Assembly: GCA_964546285.1 (NCBI GenBank)
Contig: CAZJJK010000053.1
Coordinates: 1 to 21,686, forward strand
Source: CAZJJK01 sp964546285
Lineage (GTDB): Bacteria > Spirochaetota > Spirochaetia > Treponematales > Breznakiellaceae
Reading direction: 5' to 3'
DNA length: 21,686 bases
Below are positions 15,203 to 21,686 of the stretch, piece by piece. The notes below the pieces were generated by a model. The model was not told the DNA's origin and ran no database searches. It was given only the letters and a program-made list of their open reading frames with translations. Numbering within the stretch: the first letter of the stretch is position 1; each line of letters starts with the position of its first letter. A program made the translations under genes and the position numbers.

Positions 15203-15269
15203 TTTCACTCTCTTTGAATAAACCGGGTACCAGCATACGCGAGTAAACGGAGGGAGACAAGCCGGGCTT

Positions 15270-15454
15270 GTGTTACGAAGCTTTGATTTATAGCGAGAGC
15301 ATTAATCTTGTTTGAGTAACTGAGACGCTTTTAAGCGTCTCAAAAATCTAAACCTTTTGAAACCCGTCATTTATGACTGGAGCGGCTTTACCCTCGACTG
15401 ACATGGCTAAGCTTCCTTAGCGGTAAAACACGGGAAAACAAAGCTTCGAAACAC
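15270..15454. repeat. 16-bp imperfect inverted repeat flanking the earP/luxR divergent region
   Basis: GTGTTACGAAGCTTTG at 15270-15285 is the reverse complement of CAAAGCTTCGAAACAC at 15439-15454 with one mismatch. The arms enclose about 153 bp that hold the 15321-15342 palindrome. The length and match exceed what I would expect by chance, and could mark regulator sites, a small mobile or transcribed element, or a large RNA fold. Confidence 0.5.
15321..15342. promoter_or_regulatory. Perfect 10-bp-arm palindrome, candidate operator
   Basis: TGAGACGCTT (15321-15330) and AAGCGTCTCA (15333-15342) are perfect complements around TT. An A-run follows on the plus strand, so it does not look like a terminator on either strand. 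The half-site TAAGCGTCT recurs at 15460-15468, closer to the LuxR-type gene. An operator for that regulator is plausible but unproven. Confidence 0.45.
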
Positions 15455-15477
15455 TAGATAAGCGTCTTAATTAGTGT
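15451..15477 (+). other. Hairpin just upstream of the LuxR-type gene
   Basis: ACACTAGATAAG and CTTAATTAGTGT pair at 10 of 12 positions around a CGT loop. It lies 34 bp before ATG 15511 and overlaps one arm of the long inverted repeat, so it may be an operator or leader fold. Confidence 0.35.
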
Positions 15478-15499
15478 AGCTTTTAGCCTCTTTAAGGAT

Positions 15500-15505
15500 T
15501 ATAAT
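15500..15505 (+). promoter_or_regulatory. TATAAT box immediately before the LuxR-type gene
   Basis: A perfect TATAAT at 15500-15505 lies so close to ATG 15511 that a transcript from it would be nearly leaderless. The hexamer 17 bp upstream (TAGCTT) is a poor -35. An AAGGA at 15494-15498 could serve instead as a ribosome site if transcription starts further upstream. Confidence 0.25.
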
Positions 15506-15510
15506 CGCTT

Positions 15511-17106
15511 ATGCGCCTTCTCTTCAGAGCACAAAAAGACGCGCTTTACTTCATCGTAGCCATATTGTTATTGTTTTTGTTTTTTGTCTTACCAAGACCA
15601 GCCAAAATTGAAAATACCGTGTATCAAGGAAAGATTGATATTAGCAAACTAAATCTGTCTGATGTAGTCCCCTTAAGCGGCGAGTGGCAGGCGCTTGAAA
15701 GCTACCCAGATAATAAGGGAAAGCCCACTGAGAAGTATGCCGTTCTGCCATTATTATGGAAAAACCCTTTCGGGTACGCCGCGTACGCGCTGAGGCTTGA
15801 AGGCCTCGCTTTGGGAACCGCTTACGCGCTACGGCTTCCCTACCAGTCCACCAGTTTCAGGCTTAGCGTGGATGGTCAGGAGGCGTTTATAAGCGGACAG
15901 CCCACGCTTGAGCCTAAGAGCGGCCAGCCAGCCTACCGGACCGGCGTCTTGATTCTTCCAAAAGGGAAAGACTCCGTTGAGCTTCGCTTAGAAGTTGCTA
16001 ATTGGGACCATCGGCGCGGCGGCCCTTTCCAGATAATTTTTTTCGGTACTGAAGAAGTCGTGCGCCGTTATGACTTATGGGCGGTTTTAGTGGACGTGGC
16101 GGCCTTGGTTATCTGCTCGCTGATAGGGGGTATGTTTCTCTTTAACGCGATGCTCAGACGCGACTCGGCCTTATTGTTTCTCGGTTTATTATGTTTATCC
16201 CTTGGCGCGTCCGCGTTTTTTTCCACGGCGGAAGTTTTAGTATTCCGCGCTTTTCCCAATTTTTCTTGGTACCTATATGAAAAAATATGCTATCTAACTA
16301 CTTACCTTATACCACTTTGCTTGTTTTTATCGGCGCGAAGCCTGTTTGGCTCTTTATCGCTGAAATATACATACGCGGTGATCCTGCCATTATCGCTTAT
16401 CTATTTGATCATAGCGGTGACACCGGTTTCGTTCTACACACGCCTTAACGTAATCTTTCAAATGTATAGCCTTCTAGTATATGCCGTCGTTTTTGTCCTT
16501 TGCACGAGAGGCGTGTCTCGCCGCCTACCCTACGCCAAACTGCAATTCACCGGGTTTCTCATATTTTTCGCCATAACCCTCAGCAATATACTCTTCACCA
16601 ATAATAGGCTGTATTTTGGCCAATACCTGCCCTTATCCTTTATATCCTCGTTTGTGAAGCTATCAATGCTGGAAAGACGCTATCTCGATCTCGCGTCTTA
16701 CGCCGCTATCGTTCTTTTAATGTATTTATTCAGCCTTGCCTTAAACCGAGACGCCGCCAAGCGAGTGCTAATTGACGAGGGTTCGACCATAGAAACGGCC
16801 ACTCCTTCAGTCAAGTTTATTACTCAGTCAATACAAACGGAGACCCGAGCGGCCGACGCTTCATTTTCACCTGTATCCATTAGAGAACGCGCCCTGGCTA
16901 GCGGATTGACAACGCGGGAAATAGAAATTTTACTATTAGTACTAAACGGTAAACGCAATCAAGATATCTGTAAGACCTTGTTCATTTCTTTAAGCACGGT
17001 AAAAACCCATTTGTCGCGTATCTTCCGCAAGACCGAAACGAATAGCCGGGCCGAATTATTCGCGCTATTCAGAGAAAACGGAAACGTTTTTACAACTGAC
17101 GACTAA
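15511..17106 (+). CDS. Membrane-anchored LuxR-type regulator with extracytoplasmic sensor and 7TM region
   Basis: This 531-residue protein has a TM helix at ~11-28. An extracytoplasmic β-rich domain at ~35-180 is of the jelly-roll type seen in 7TMR-DISM sensors (LSGEWQ, AYALRL). About seven hydrophobic helices span ~187-410. A cytoplasmic linker follows, then a LuxR/GerE helix-turn-helix at ~461-522 (LTTREIEILLLVLNGKRNQDIC, continuing with STVKTHLSRIF). It therefore couples sensing of an external ligand directly to DNA binding from the membrane, without a kinase domain. ATG 15511 has AAGGA 12 bases upstream. Palindromes in the 302-bp upstream region could be its own operators. The last 17 bp overlap the 3' end of the convergent glycosyltransferase gene. 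The ligand is unknown. Confidence 0.88.
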   Translation: MRLLFRAQKDALYFIVAILLLFLFFVLPRPAKIENTVYQGKIDISKLNLSDVVPLSGEWQALESYPDNKGKPTEKYAVLPLLWKNPFGYAAYALRLEGLALGTAYALRLPYQSTSFRLSVDGQEAFISGQPTLEPKSGQPAYRTGVLILPKGKDSVELRLEVANWDHRRGGPFQIIFFGTEEVVRRYDLWAVLVDVAALVICSLIGGMFLFNAMLRRDSALLFLGLLCLSLGASAFFSTAEVLVFRAFPNFSWYLYEKICYLTTYLIPLCLFLSARSLFGSLSLKYTYAVILPLSLIYLIIAVTPVSFYTRLNVIFQMYSLLVYAVVFVLCTRGVSRRLPYAKLQFTGFLIFFAITLSNILFTNNRLYFGQYLPLSFISSFVKLSMLERRYLDLASYAAIVLLMYLFSLALNRDAAKRVLIDEGSTIETATPSVKFITQSIQTETRAADASFSPVSIRERALASGLTTREIEILLLVLNGKRNQDICKTLFISLSTVKTHLSRIFRKTETNSRAELFALFRENGNVFTTDD

Positions 17107-18892
17107 GCCGCTTTTCTTTACGCTTTAGTTCTTTGGCGCTCTGGATAAGATCAGGCCAAGCGCTTAGCAGCTCACCATACGTTTTAAGCAAAGGACTAAA
17201 GACCGCTAAGCGCTCCGAAAAAAGCCGCCCAGGTAGACCGCTCAGCAGGACTGTTTCGGGCTCGGGAAGAGCCGAGTCTATCGCCATAGCGCAAGCATCA
17301 ACGTCAGCCGCCCACGCGTCACTCTCACCGTCTCTTCCTTCGGCGATATACCTTAATGCCGTCAGGAATCGCGTTTTATCCTCAATATAGAGACGAACGA
17401 GCCTTTCCCGCAATTCGGGCGCCGGTAAGGCCCCCACGTCCATCAGATAACGGCCAAGCACCCGCAGACGAGCGGCCGCGTCATTTTGCGGCGCCGCGTC
17501 AGCTATAAAGCGGCGAACTAGGGCGATAAGGGCATCGACCGCGCCAAACTTAAGCGCCGCCGAAATCATGGCATCGCTATCGGAATAGCGGGCTTCCAGC
17601 GGCGCGTGAACGATCGTACGCGGTAAGGCTCCTATCAAAGAGTCAGCGCGGACAACGCGCAAAACAGCCGCGAAAAAGCCGTCCGAGTTACGCAAAGACG
17701 GCAAGAAGGGCGGCAATAGAAAACGATTATCCAAGCCGACCGCGTAAGTCATAAACGGCGGAGAATCACATAGCGACAGACAGGGAGCGGCTCGGACGAT
17801 GGCTCGACCGCGGATATATGAGCGATACGCGCGATCATCAGTTTTTAAGCGCTCACGCGAAACGCCTGACACGAGAAGATAATAGAGACTGGTCGCCATG
17901 CCGGAATCGCCGGCGAGGCCGCATTGAGTAGCCACACAGCGGGCGCCCGAAGCGATACGGCTAAGCAGGGAATCATCGGCCCGATCGAAACATCCGGGAT
18001 AGGGCTTCGCCGAGCTTAGGCAAGCGGCCGCCGAGCGCCCTAGAACGCGTTCATGAAGGGCGAAATAATCCTCATCCCGCCGTATAACAGCGGAGCGGGC
18101 GCTTTCCCCATCAGGATAAAAACGAAATTCGGTAGGGTCGCCGCTGTGTAGATCTGGTTCGGTGTCCTCACCCTCCTGGTCAGCCAGACCGATTTCGCAG
18201 ATGGTGTCATCATCGGAAACAGCGTACAATTCGCCAAGCGCGTCAAGAAGCCGCGCGTTATGATTGGCGCCATACGTGGGACCAAGCTCAGGCTGGCCGA
18301 AAAGGCAAAACTCCAAGAGTTCTGGCCTAAACCCAGCTTTGGCCAATTCCACCGCGTACTCTTTTTTTTCCTCAAGCCCAGCGTAACGTAAGACGGCGCC
18401 GCGCTCAGCGCTTAAACCGCGGGCCATTTCGATATTAGCCAAGCGCTTATCGGGATCGCGGGAATCGTCATATAAGGCCCATTCAAGAGAACGTCCAAAA
18501 ACGCGGGCGTTATCCATATAGCTTATCAAAGCCCGCTTAGCACTAGCGCATCTATCCGCGCTGACCAAGCCAAAGCTGCTAATTCGTTCCGGCCTATCCG
18601 CCGGCGCCGCTTCCGTAACTAAACGGGAATACGGCAACAAGAGGCCGCGCTCGGCACAGAAACGCAGGTCCTCCAGTATGGCTCCGTATAAAGGCGAGCC
18701 CGCTCCAAGCGATCGGGCGATAGCGGCGGCGTGTTCTTCAAGACCACGGAAAGACCGGCAGCGATTTAAATAGTCAGCGCTGATACGATCCAGAGATACG
18801 GGCGTGCCGGCGGCGGCAAGCGCGAAGCGCTTGTCGCCGCCGGCGGAGTACACCTTGAGCGAAACGGCCCTATATAAGTCACTTAAATCCAC
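17090..18892 (-). CDS. GT-A-like glycosyltransferase with PqqD/RRE-like N-terminal domain
   Basis: This 600-residue protein starts at GTG 18892 behind a G-rich ribosome site. Residues ~20-90 (TPVSLDRISADYLNRCRSF, then a helix and ILEDLRFCAERGLLLP) resemble the PqqD/RRE fold, with the usual hydrophobic strand, helix and closing helix plus GLL. Residues ~102-230 look like a GT-A nucleotide-sugar fold: repeated Ser/Arg/Tyr helix, YDDS at 141-144, YGANHNARLLD at 207-217 and a DDD metal site at 227-229. Further on are GDSGMAT at 328-334, GLDNRFLLPPF at 386-396 and RNSDGFF at 401-407, which I recall from uncharacterised actinobacterial relatives. A basic tail ends the protein. No TM segment is seen, so it acts in the cytoplasm. 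Acceptor and sugar are unknown; an RRE-like start suggests a peptide or protein acceptor. The frame is open upstream to the lipoprotein stop but has no ATG, GTG or TTG before 18892. Confidence 0.7.
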   Translation of the reverse strand: MDLSDLYRAVSLKVYSAGGDKRFALAAAGTPVSLDRISADYLNRCRSFRGLEEHAAAIARSLGAGSPLYGAILEDLRFCAERGLLLPYSRLVTEAAPADRPERISSFGLVSADRCASAKRALISYMDNARVFGRSLEWALYDDSRDPDKRLANIEMARGLSAERGAVLRYAGLEEKKEYAVELAKAGFRPELLEFCLFGQPELGPTYGANHNARLLDALGELYAVSDDDTICEIGLADQEGEDTEPDLHSGDPTEFRFYPDGESARSAVIRRDEDYFALHERVLGRSAAACLSSAKPYPGCFDRADDSLLSRIASGARCVATQCGLAGDSGMATSLYYLLVSGVSRERLKTDDRAYRSYIRGRAIVRAAPCLSLCDSPPFMTYAVGLDNRFLLPPFLPSLRNSDGFFAAVLRVVRADSLIGALPRTIVHAPLEARYSDSDAMISAALKFGAVDALIALVRRFIADAAPQNDAAARLRVLGRYLMDVGALPAPELRERLVRLYIEDKTRFLTALRYIAEGRDGESDAWAADVDACAMAIDSALPEPETVLLSGLPGRLFSERLAVFSPLLKTYGELLSAWPDLIQSAKELKRKEKRLSRQL

Positions 18893-18909
18893 CGATCCCC
18901 CCTGAAGAG

Positions 18910-18970
18910 GCTTCTCGATAGGTGACCTGCCAGCGGGTGACCTGCCTGCAGGTGGCCTGCCTTGAGAAGC
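18910..18970. repeat. Three 15-bp tandem repeats bracketed by a 7-bp inverted repeat
   Basis: Units lie at 18917-18931, 18932-18946 and 18947-18961, sharing GGTGACCTGCC with few changes. GCTTCTC at 18910-18916 and GAGAAGC at 18964-18970 flank them and could form a stem with the repeats as its loop. The element lies between the lipoprotein stop and the GTG of the glycosyltransferase gene. Confidence 0.75.
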
Positions 18971-19027
18971 GATCCCTGGGTTCGATCGTTTGTTGAATAG
19001 CTCCCTAAAAGACAGCGCTCCCCCCGA

Positions 19028-20365
19028 TTAAGACCCTGAACCGCCTGAATTGAACTGATACCAATCATCATCATCCAAATTTAGGTATTCGCTCTCTTCC
19101 TCATCAAACTCGCCAGCGTTGCGTACCACCGTCGCGATTAGGTAATAATCTTGATACAGCTCCAACGTGGTGTCAAAGGGTAAGCTCGTAATTGGCGAAG
19201 CGTTAAGCTTGAGAAGCGTAGAGTCGTTGGCTAAGCGCGCGTATAGATTATAGCTGGCGTTCTCTATTGACACCGCGCTCCAATAGAAACTAAAGTTTTC
19301 GCCATTTTTATTATAGCCAAGATTTTTTATACTTTTCAGCGCTGAAGGCTGAATAAGCTCTATTTCCCCGGATTCTCCATATTGGTTGAACGCGCAGAGC
19401 TTGTAGCGGAATTGAGCTTGATTTGGTTCCCAGTAACTATCAGACCAACAACTGTCATAGGCCCCTAAATAGACCTGGAGACTGGCTGACTCTTCCCCAT
19501 CCAAATCCCTAGTCACCCGATATCCCTGTGGGTCCAAAGGCTCCGAGGGATTAGAGTCGCGCGAAGAGTACACTCCCTTGACGGGCGTCCAACTGATAAA
19601 GGGGAGCTCATTCGCCGTACCAGGTTTAAAGAAAACATCGCCTGGCTCTTCAGGCACCGGACCAAAACAAGCCTGAGTTGAACTATAGCCCCATACTGCC
19701 GCCGTCAAGCTCCCCGGTACAACAAGCAAAGTCTCCAGCATAGTCGCGAAATTCTCGCCATCCAAAGTCTTGAAAGCGATAGTCAGCTCATGGACGCCGC
19801 CTTCCAGTTCGCTCTGTGTAAGCTGAACATCGCGCCGAACCAGAACGGTTTCCCCCTCAATCAGCCGCGTGACTGGCTGAATGTTAATATCCAAAGGATT
19901 AAGCTCTACCCCATCGATGGCGGCAGTAAGCGTATCTAGATAGACGCCATCATGCGCGGGGTTGGGGATCTGAATCGTCAAAGCCAAAGAACCCGTCCCT
20001 ATACCTAGATCAGCGTAGGCTAAAGGTATATCAGCGTACGCGGTTTCATTAGCGTATATCTCCACGCTCCCCGCGCCTGAGGCGATTAAGACATCGTTCT
20101 TGTCCAAGCCCTCTATATCGATATTCCATAAACCCGCGTCCATGCCAAACACTGTTGTGGTCGGCTTATCTATCGTCAACTTTAGGCTTCCTCCATCCTT
20201 ACTTAAGACAAGGTCATAATGATCGACTAAGTTGGTCGGCGCGATCGCTTTGGACGAAGAGCCTAAGCTCAACGACAAGGTGCCGTCGGTCCGTAAAACG
20301 CCGCAACCAGCGGCAAGGATAACGACAAGGGCGGCGGTCGCCGCGTAACGAATCAACTTCTTCAT
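19028..20365 (-). CDS. Secreted lipoprotein of unknown function with β-sandwich-like domains
   Basis: This 445-residue protein starts with MKKLIRYAATAALVVILAAG and Cys21, a clear lipobox (LAAGC) after a basic and hydrophobic signal, so it is probably lipidated and tethered outside the cytoplasmic membrane. The mature part is Asp-, Ser- and Tyr-rich and appears to consist of β-sandwich units: one at ~25-120, one at ~125-235, and from ~255 a fibronectin type III-like part (PFISWTPVKG, SFYWSAVSIENASYNLYARL). The C-terminus is acidic and then Gly/Ser-rich. ATG 20365 has AAGGAG six bases upstream. The gene starts 11 bp after the propeller gene, so the two form one transcript. No enzyme motif is seen; a surface-binding or adhesive role is a guess. 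Confidence 0.85.
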   Translation of the reverse strand: MKKLIRYAATAALVVILAAGCGVLRTDGTLSLSLGSSSKAIAPTNLVDHYDLVLSKDGGSLKLTIDKPTTTVFGMDAGLWNIDIEGLDKNDVLIASGAGSVEIYANETAYADIPLAYADLGIGTGSLALTIQIPNPAHDGVYLDTLTAAIDGVELNPLDINIQPVTRLIEGETVLVRRDVQLTQSELEGGVHELTIAFKTLDGENFATMLETLLVVPGSLTAAVWGYSSTQACFGPVPEEPGDVFFKPGTANELPFISWTPVKGVYSSRDSNPSEPLDPQGYRVTRDLDGEESASLQVYLGAYDSCWSDSYWEPNQAQFRYKLCAFNQYGESGEIELIQPSALKSIKNLGYNKNGENFSFYWSAVSIENASYNLYARLANDSTLLKLNASPITSLPFDTTLELYQDYYLIATVVRNAGEFDEEESEYLNLDDDDWYQFNSGGSGS

Positions 20366-20376
20366 CTGCGGCTCCT

Positions 20377-21686
20377 TTATTCTTGAACGCTGAGGCTGGT
20401 CATAGCGGCGGAATATTCGCCGTCAACTTCCACTTCAATATCGATTTGGACTAAGCCAACTTGATCCGGCGCGGTAAAAGTCAGATACCCAGAAGCATCC
20501 GTTGTCCCCGAATCATTCACCACGCTCGCGTCAGTCAAGCTAAGCTTCAAGGTATACGCGGCGGACATCGCGTTGGTCCCTATAGCGACAGTCTCCAAGG
20601 GCAACGCTATGCTCGGTTGTGAAACAATAAGCAAGGGTGAGATAAATGAGGCCGAAGCTTCTCGAGTTTCGGTAGAACCGTTATAATACCCTATAAAAGT
20701 GATGGTATGGTAGCCACAGTCCAAGCCTACGGGCGGCGCGTACACAATTTCCATTGACGAGCTTAAGGGGCTGATTACGGCATCGGCGGTAACATCAAGG
20801 CCATCAAGTAAGAACTCATAAGCTTCCGGCTGGGTGATAAATGGCCAGGAAAGGGTCCGCGTATCACCGGATGGCCAGACGCCGCCGGTTCCAGTTATAT
20901 AGGGGGGCGTTAAGAACCCGGCGCTAGCGGTCAAGGCTAGCTCGCCTAACTCCGCCACAACGGTAAGGGTATGCCTGCCACCGGAGAGTTCGGACGGCAA
21001 GGTATAAAACAGCTCGCCGTTACTATAACTAGCGTTCAGGTCTTCAACGCCGTCAAGATAGAGGCTATATCCCTCAGCGTCCGTTATAGACGGGCTTAGC
21101 GTAATACTTTGCCCCGGATTGATGATAGACGGAACAGCTTGGATGGCGAAACTCGGCAGGACGCTGTCGCTATCAACCGTGAGTTCAAAGGAATTAGCGG
21201 CCGCGGTCGCCGCTGTATCGCTCTCTGGCAGATCGATATCAATCAGTATACTTTGCGCGCTACCAGCGCCAAAATTAACGAAGCCGCCGTTTATCCAGGC
21301 GACAGCCGTTGTCGCATCGGCTGTTTCAGAATAAACGCTTCCGGCTATATAGACATTAGAGCCGCGCACGGCGAGAGCGACGGAGGAAGAGCCACCTGAA
21401 TCGACATCAAGCCTAAGCGGGACGGGATCGGAATTTCCCTTCCAGAATACTGGCGCGTATTTTTCATTGTCATACAGGTCGCCGACCGCGTAGAGAATGC
21501 CGTTTTCTACCGCGATCGCGTTAACGAAAGCGGATTCAGCGTAACCCAGACTAAACGAGGGTTGGACTAATTCCCATATTTCGCCATCATCCCGCCAGTA
21601 AACCGGCTCTCCGTCAAACGAACCTAGTATATACACAATGCCAGCTTCCACGGCTATTTTTGGAGTAGTTTCATCCATTAGCTCGT
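20377..21686 (-). CDS. Secreted β-propeller/Ig-like repeat protein (5' end beyond window)
   Basis: The frame stays open to the window edge through GAG CTA before the first ATG at 21678, so the gene is very likely cut and the true start lies outside. The N-terminal ~150 residues contain repeats of about 40-45 residues (GIVYILGSFDGEPVYWRDDG, GILYAVGDLYDNEKYAPVFW, NVYIAGSVYSETADATTAVAW), which look like β-propeller blades. Four Ig- or bacterial-adhesin-like β-sandwich segments follow to the C-terminus. There are no TM helices in the visible part, and the composition is that of an exported protein. It lies 11 bp before the lipoprotein gene. A surface or secreted binding protein is likely; the ligand is unknown. 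Confidence 0.8.
   Translation of the reverse strand, partial: ELMDETTPKIAVEAGIVYILGSFDGEPVYWRDDGEIWELVQPSFSLGYAESAFVNAIAVENGILYAVGDLYDNEKYAPVFWKGNSDPVPLRLDVDSGGSSSVALAVRGSNVYIAGSVYSETADATTAVAWINGGFVNFGAGSAQSILIDIDLPESDTAATAAANSFELTVDSDSVLPSFAIQAVPSIINPGQSITLSPSITDAEGYSLYLDGVEDLNASYSNGELFYTLPSELSGGRHTLTVVAELGELALTASAGFLTPPYITGTGGVWPSGDTRTLSWPFITQPEAYEFLLDGLDVTADAVISPLSSSMEIVYAPPVGLDCGYHTITFIGYYNGSTETREASASFISPLLIVSQPSIALPLETVAIGTNAMSAAYTLKLSLTDASVVNDSGTTDASGYLTFTAPDQVGLVQIDIEVEVDGEYSAAMTSLSVQE

Noticed and set aside
15321..15342. Intrinsic terminator for earP or the LuxR-type gene
   Set aside because: It lies upstream of both genes and has no T-run after the stem in either direction.
18883..19074. 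63-residue minus-strand reading frame with AGHLQ/AGHPL/AGHLS repeats, considered as a small RiPP precursor
   Set aside because: It overlaps both the lipoprotein end and the glycosyltransferase start, has no good ribosome site, and its repeat differences are mostly non-synonymous, whereas those in the glycosyltransferase frame are more often silent.
1..21686. CRISPR arrays, tRNA or rRNA genes, insertion sequences
   Set aside because: No spaced direct repeats of CRISPR size, no cloverleaf or rRNA sequence, and no transposase were seen on either strand.

Overview
The window looks like a chromosomal piece of a spirochaete, most likely a Treponema-type lineage of roughly balanced base composition. 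The indications are frequent TTG starts in 4-base stop/start overlaps, an Arg-type elongation factor P next to its EarP rhamnosyltransferase, a membrane-anchored LuxR regulator of the 7TMR type, and secreted proteins of treponemal style. This placement is inference. No rRNA, tRNA, CRISPR array or transposase was recognised.

Layout. (1) 2-148: 3' end of an unidentified plus-strand gene. (2) 4890-241, minus: four genes joined by three 4-base overlaps. They encode a two-TM coiled-coil protein, a large single-pass membrane protein ending in nine Cys-x-x-x units (mostly SACH), a radical SAM/SPASM enzyme with a PqqD-like front end, and a four-TM protein. This is the most unusual locus: it looks like a RiPP-type modification system whose likely substrate is the Cys/His tail of a membrane protein. 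(3) 4891-5379: a non-coding divergent region rich in repeats. (4) 5380-13041, plus: thioredoxin reductase, a secreted NagZ-type glycosidase, a GNAT acetyltransferase, carB and a sirtuin. (5) 15202-13052, minus: earP, efp (Arg32) and a small four-CxxC zinc protein. (6) 15209-15510: a palindrome-rich region before a 7TM-LuxR regulator (15511-17106). (7) 21686-17090, minus: a secreted propeller/Ig-like protein (cut by the window edge), a lipoprotein, and a 600-aa GT-A-like glycosyltransferase whose first ~90 residues also resemble a PqqD/RRE domain.

How the genes work together. EarP should rhamnosylate Arg32 of EF-P, which relieves polyproline stalls. The GNAT, CarB and Sir2 genes lie in one transcription unit with a 4-base carB/sir2 overlap, which allows a reversible lysine-acylation link to carbamoyl-phosphate synthesis. 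The two PqqD-like modules, one on a radical SAM enzyme and one on a glycosyltransferase, suggest that peptide-tail modification is a theme of this neighbourhood. All functional links beyond the named families are inference from sequence and layout.
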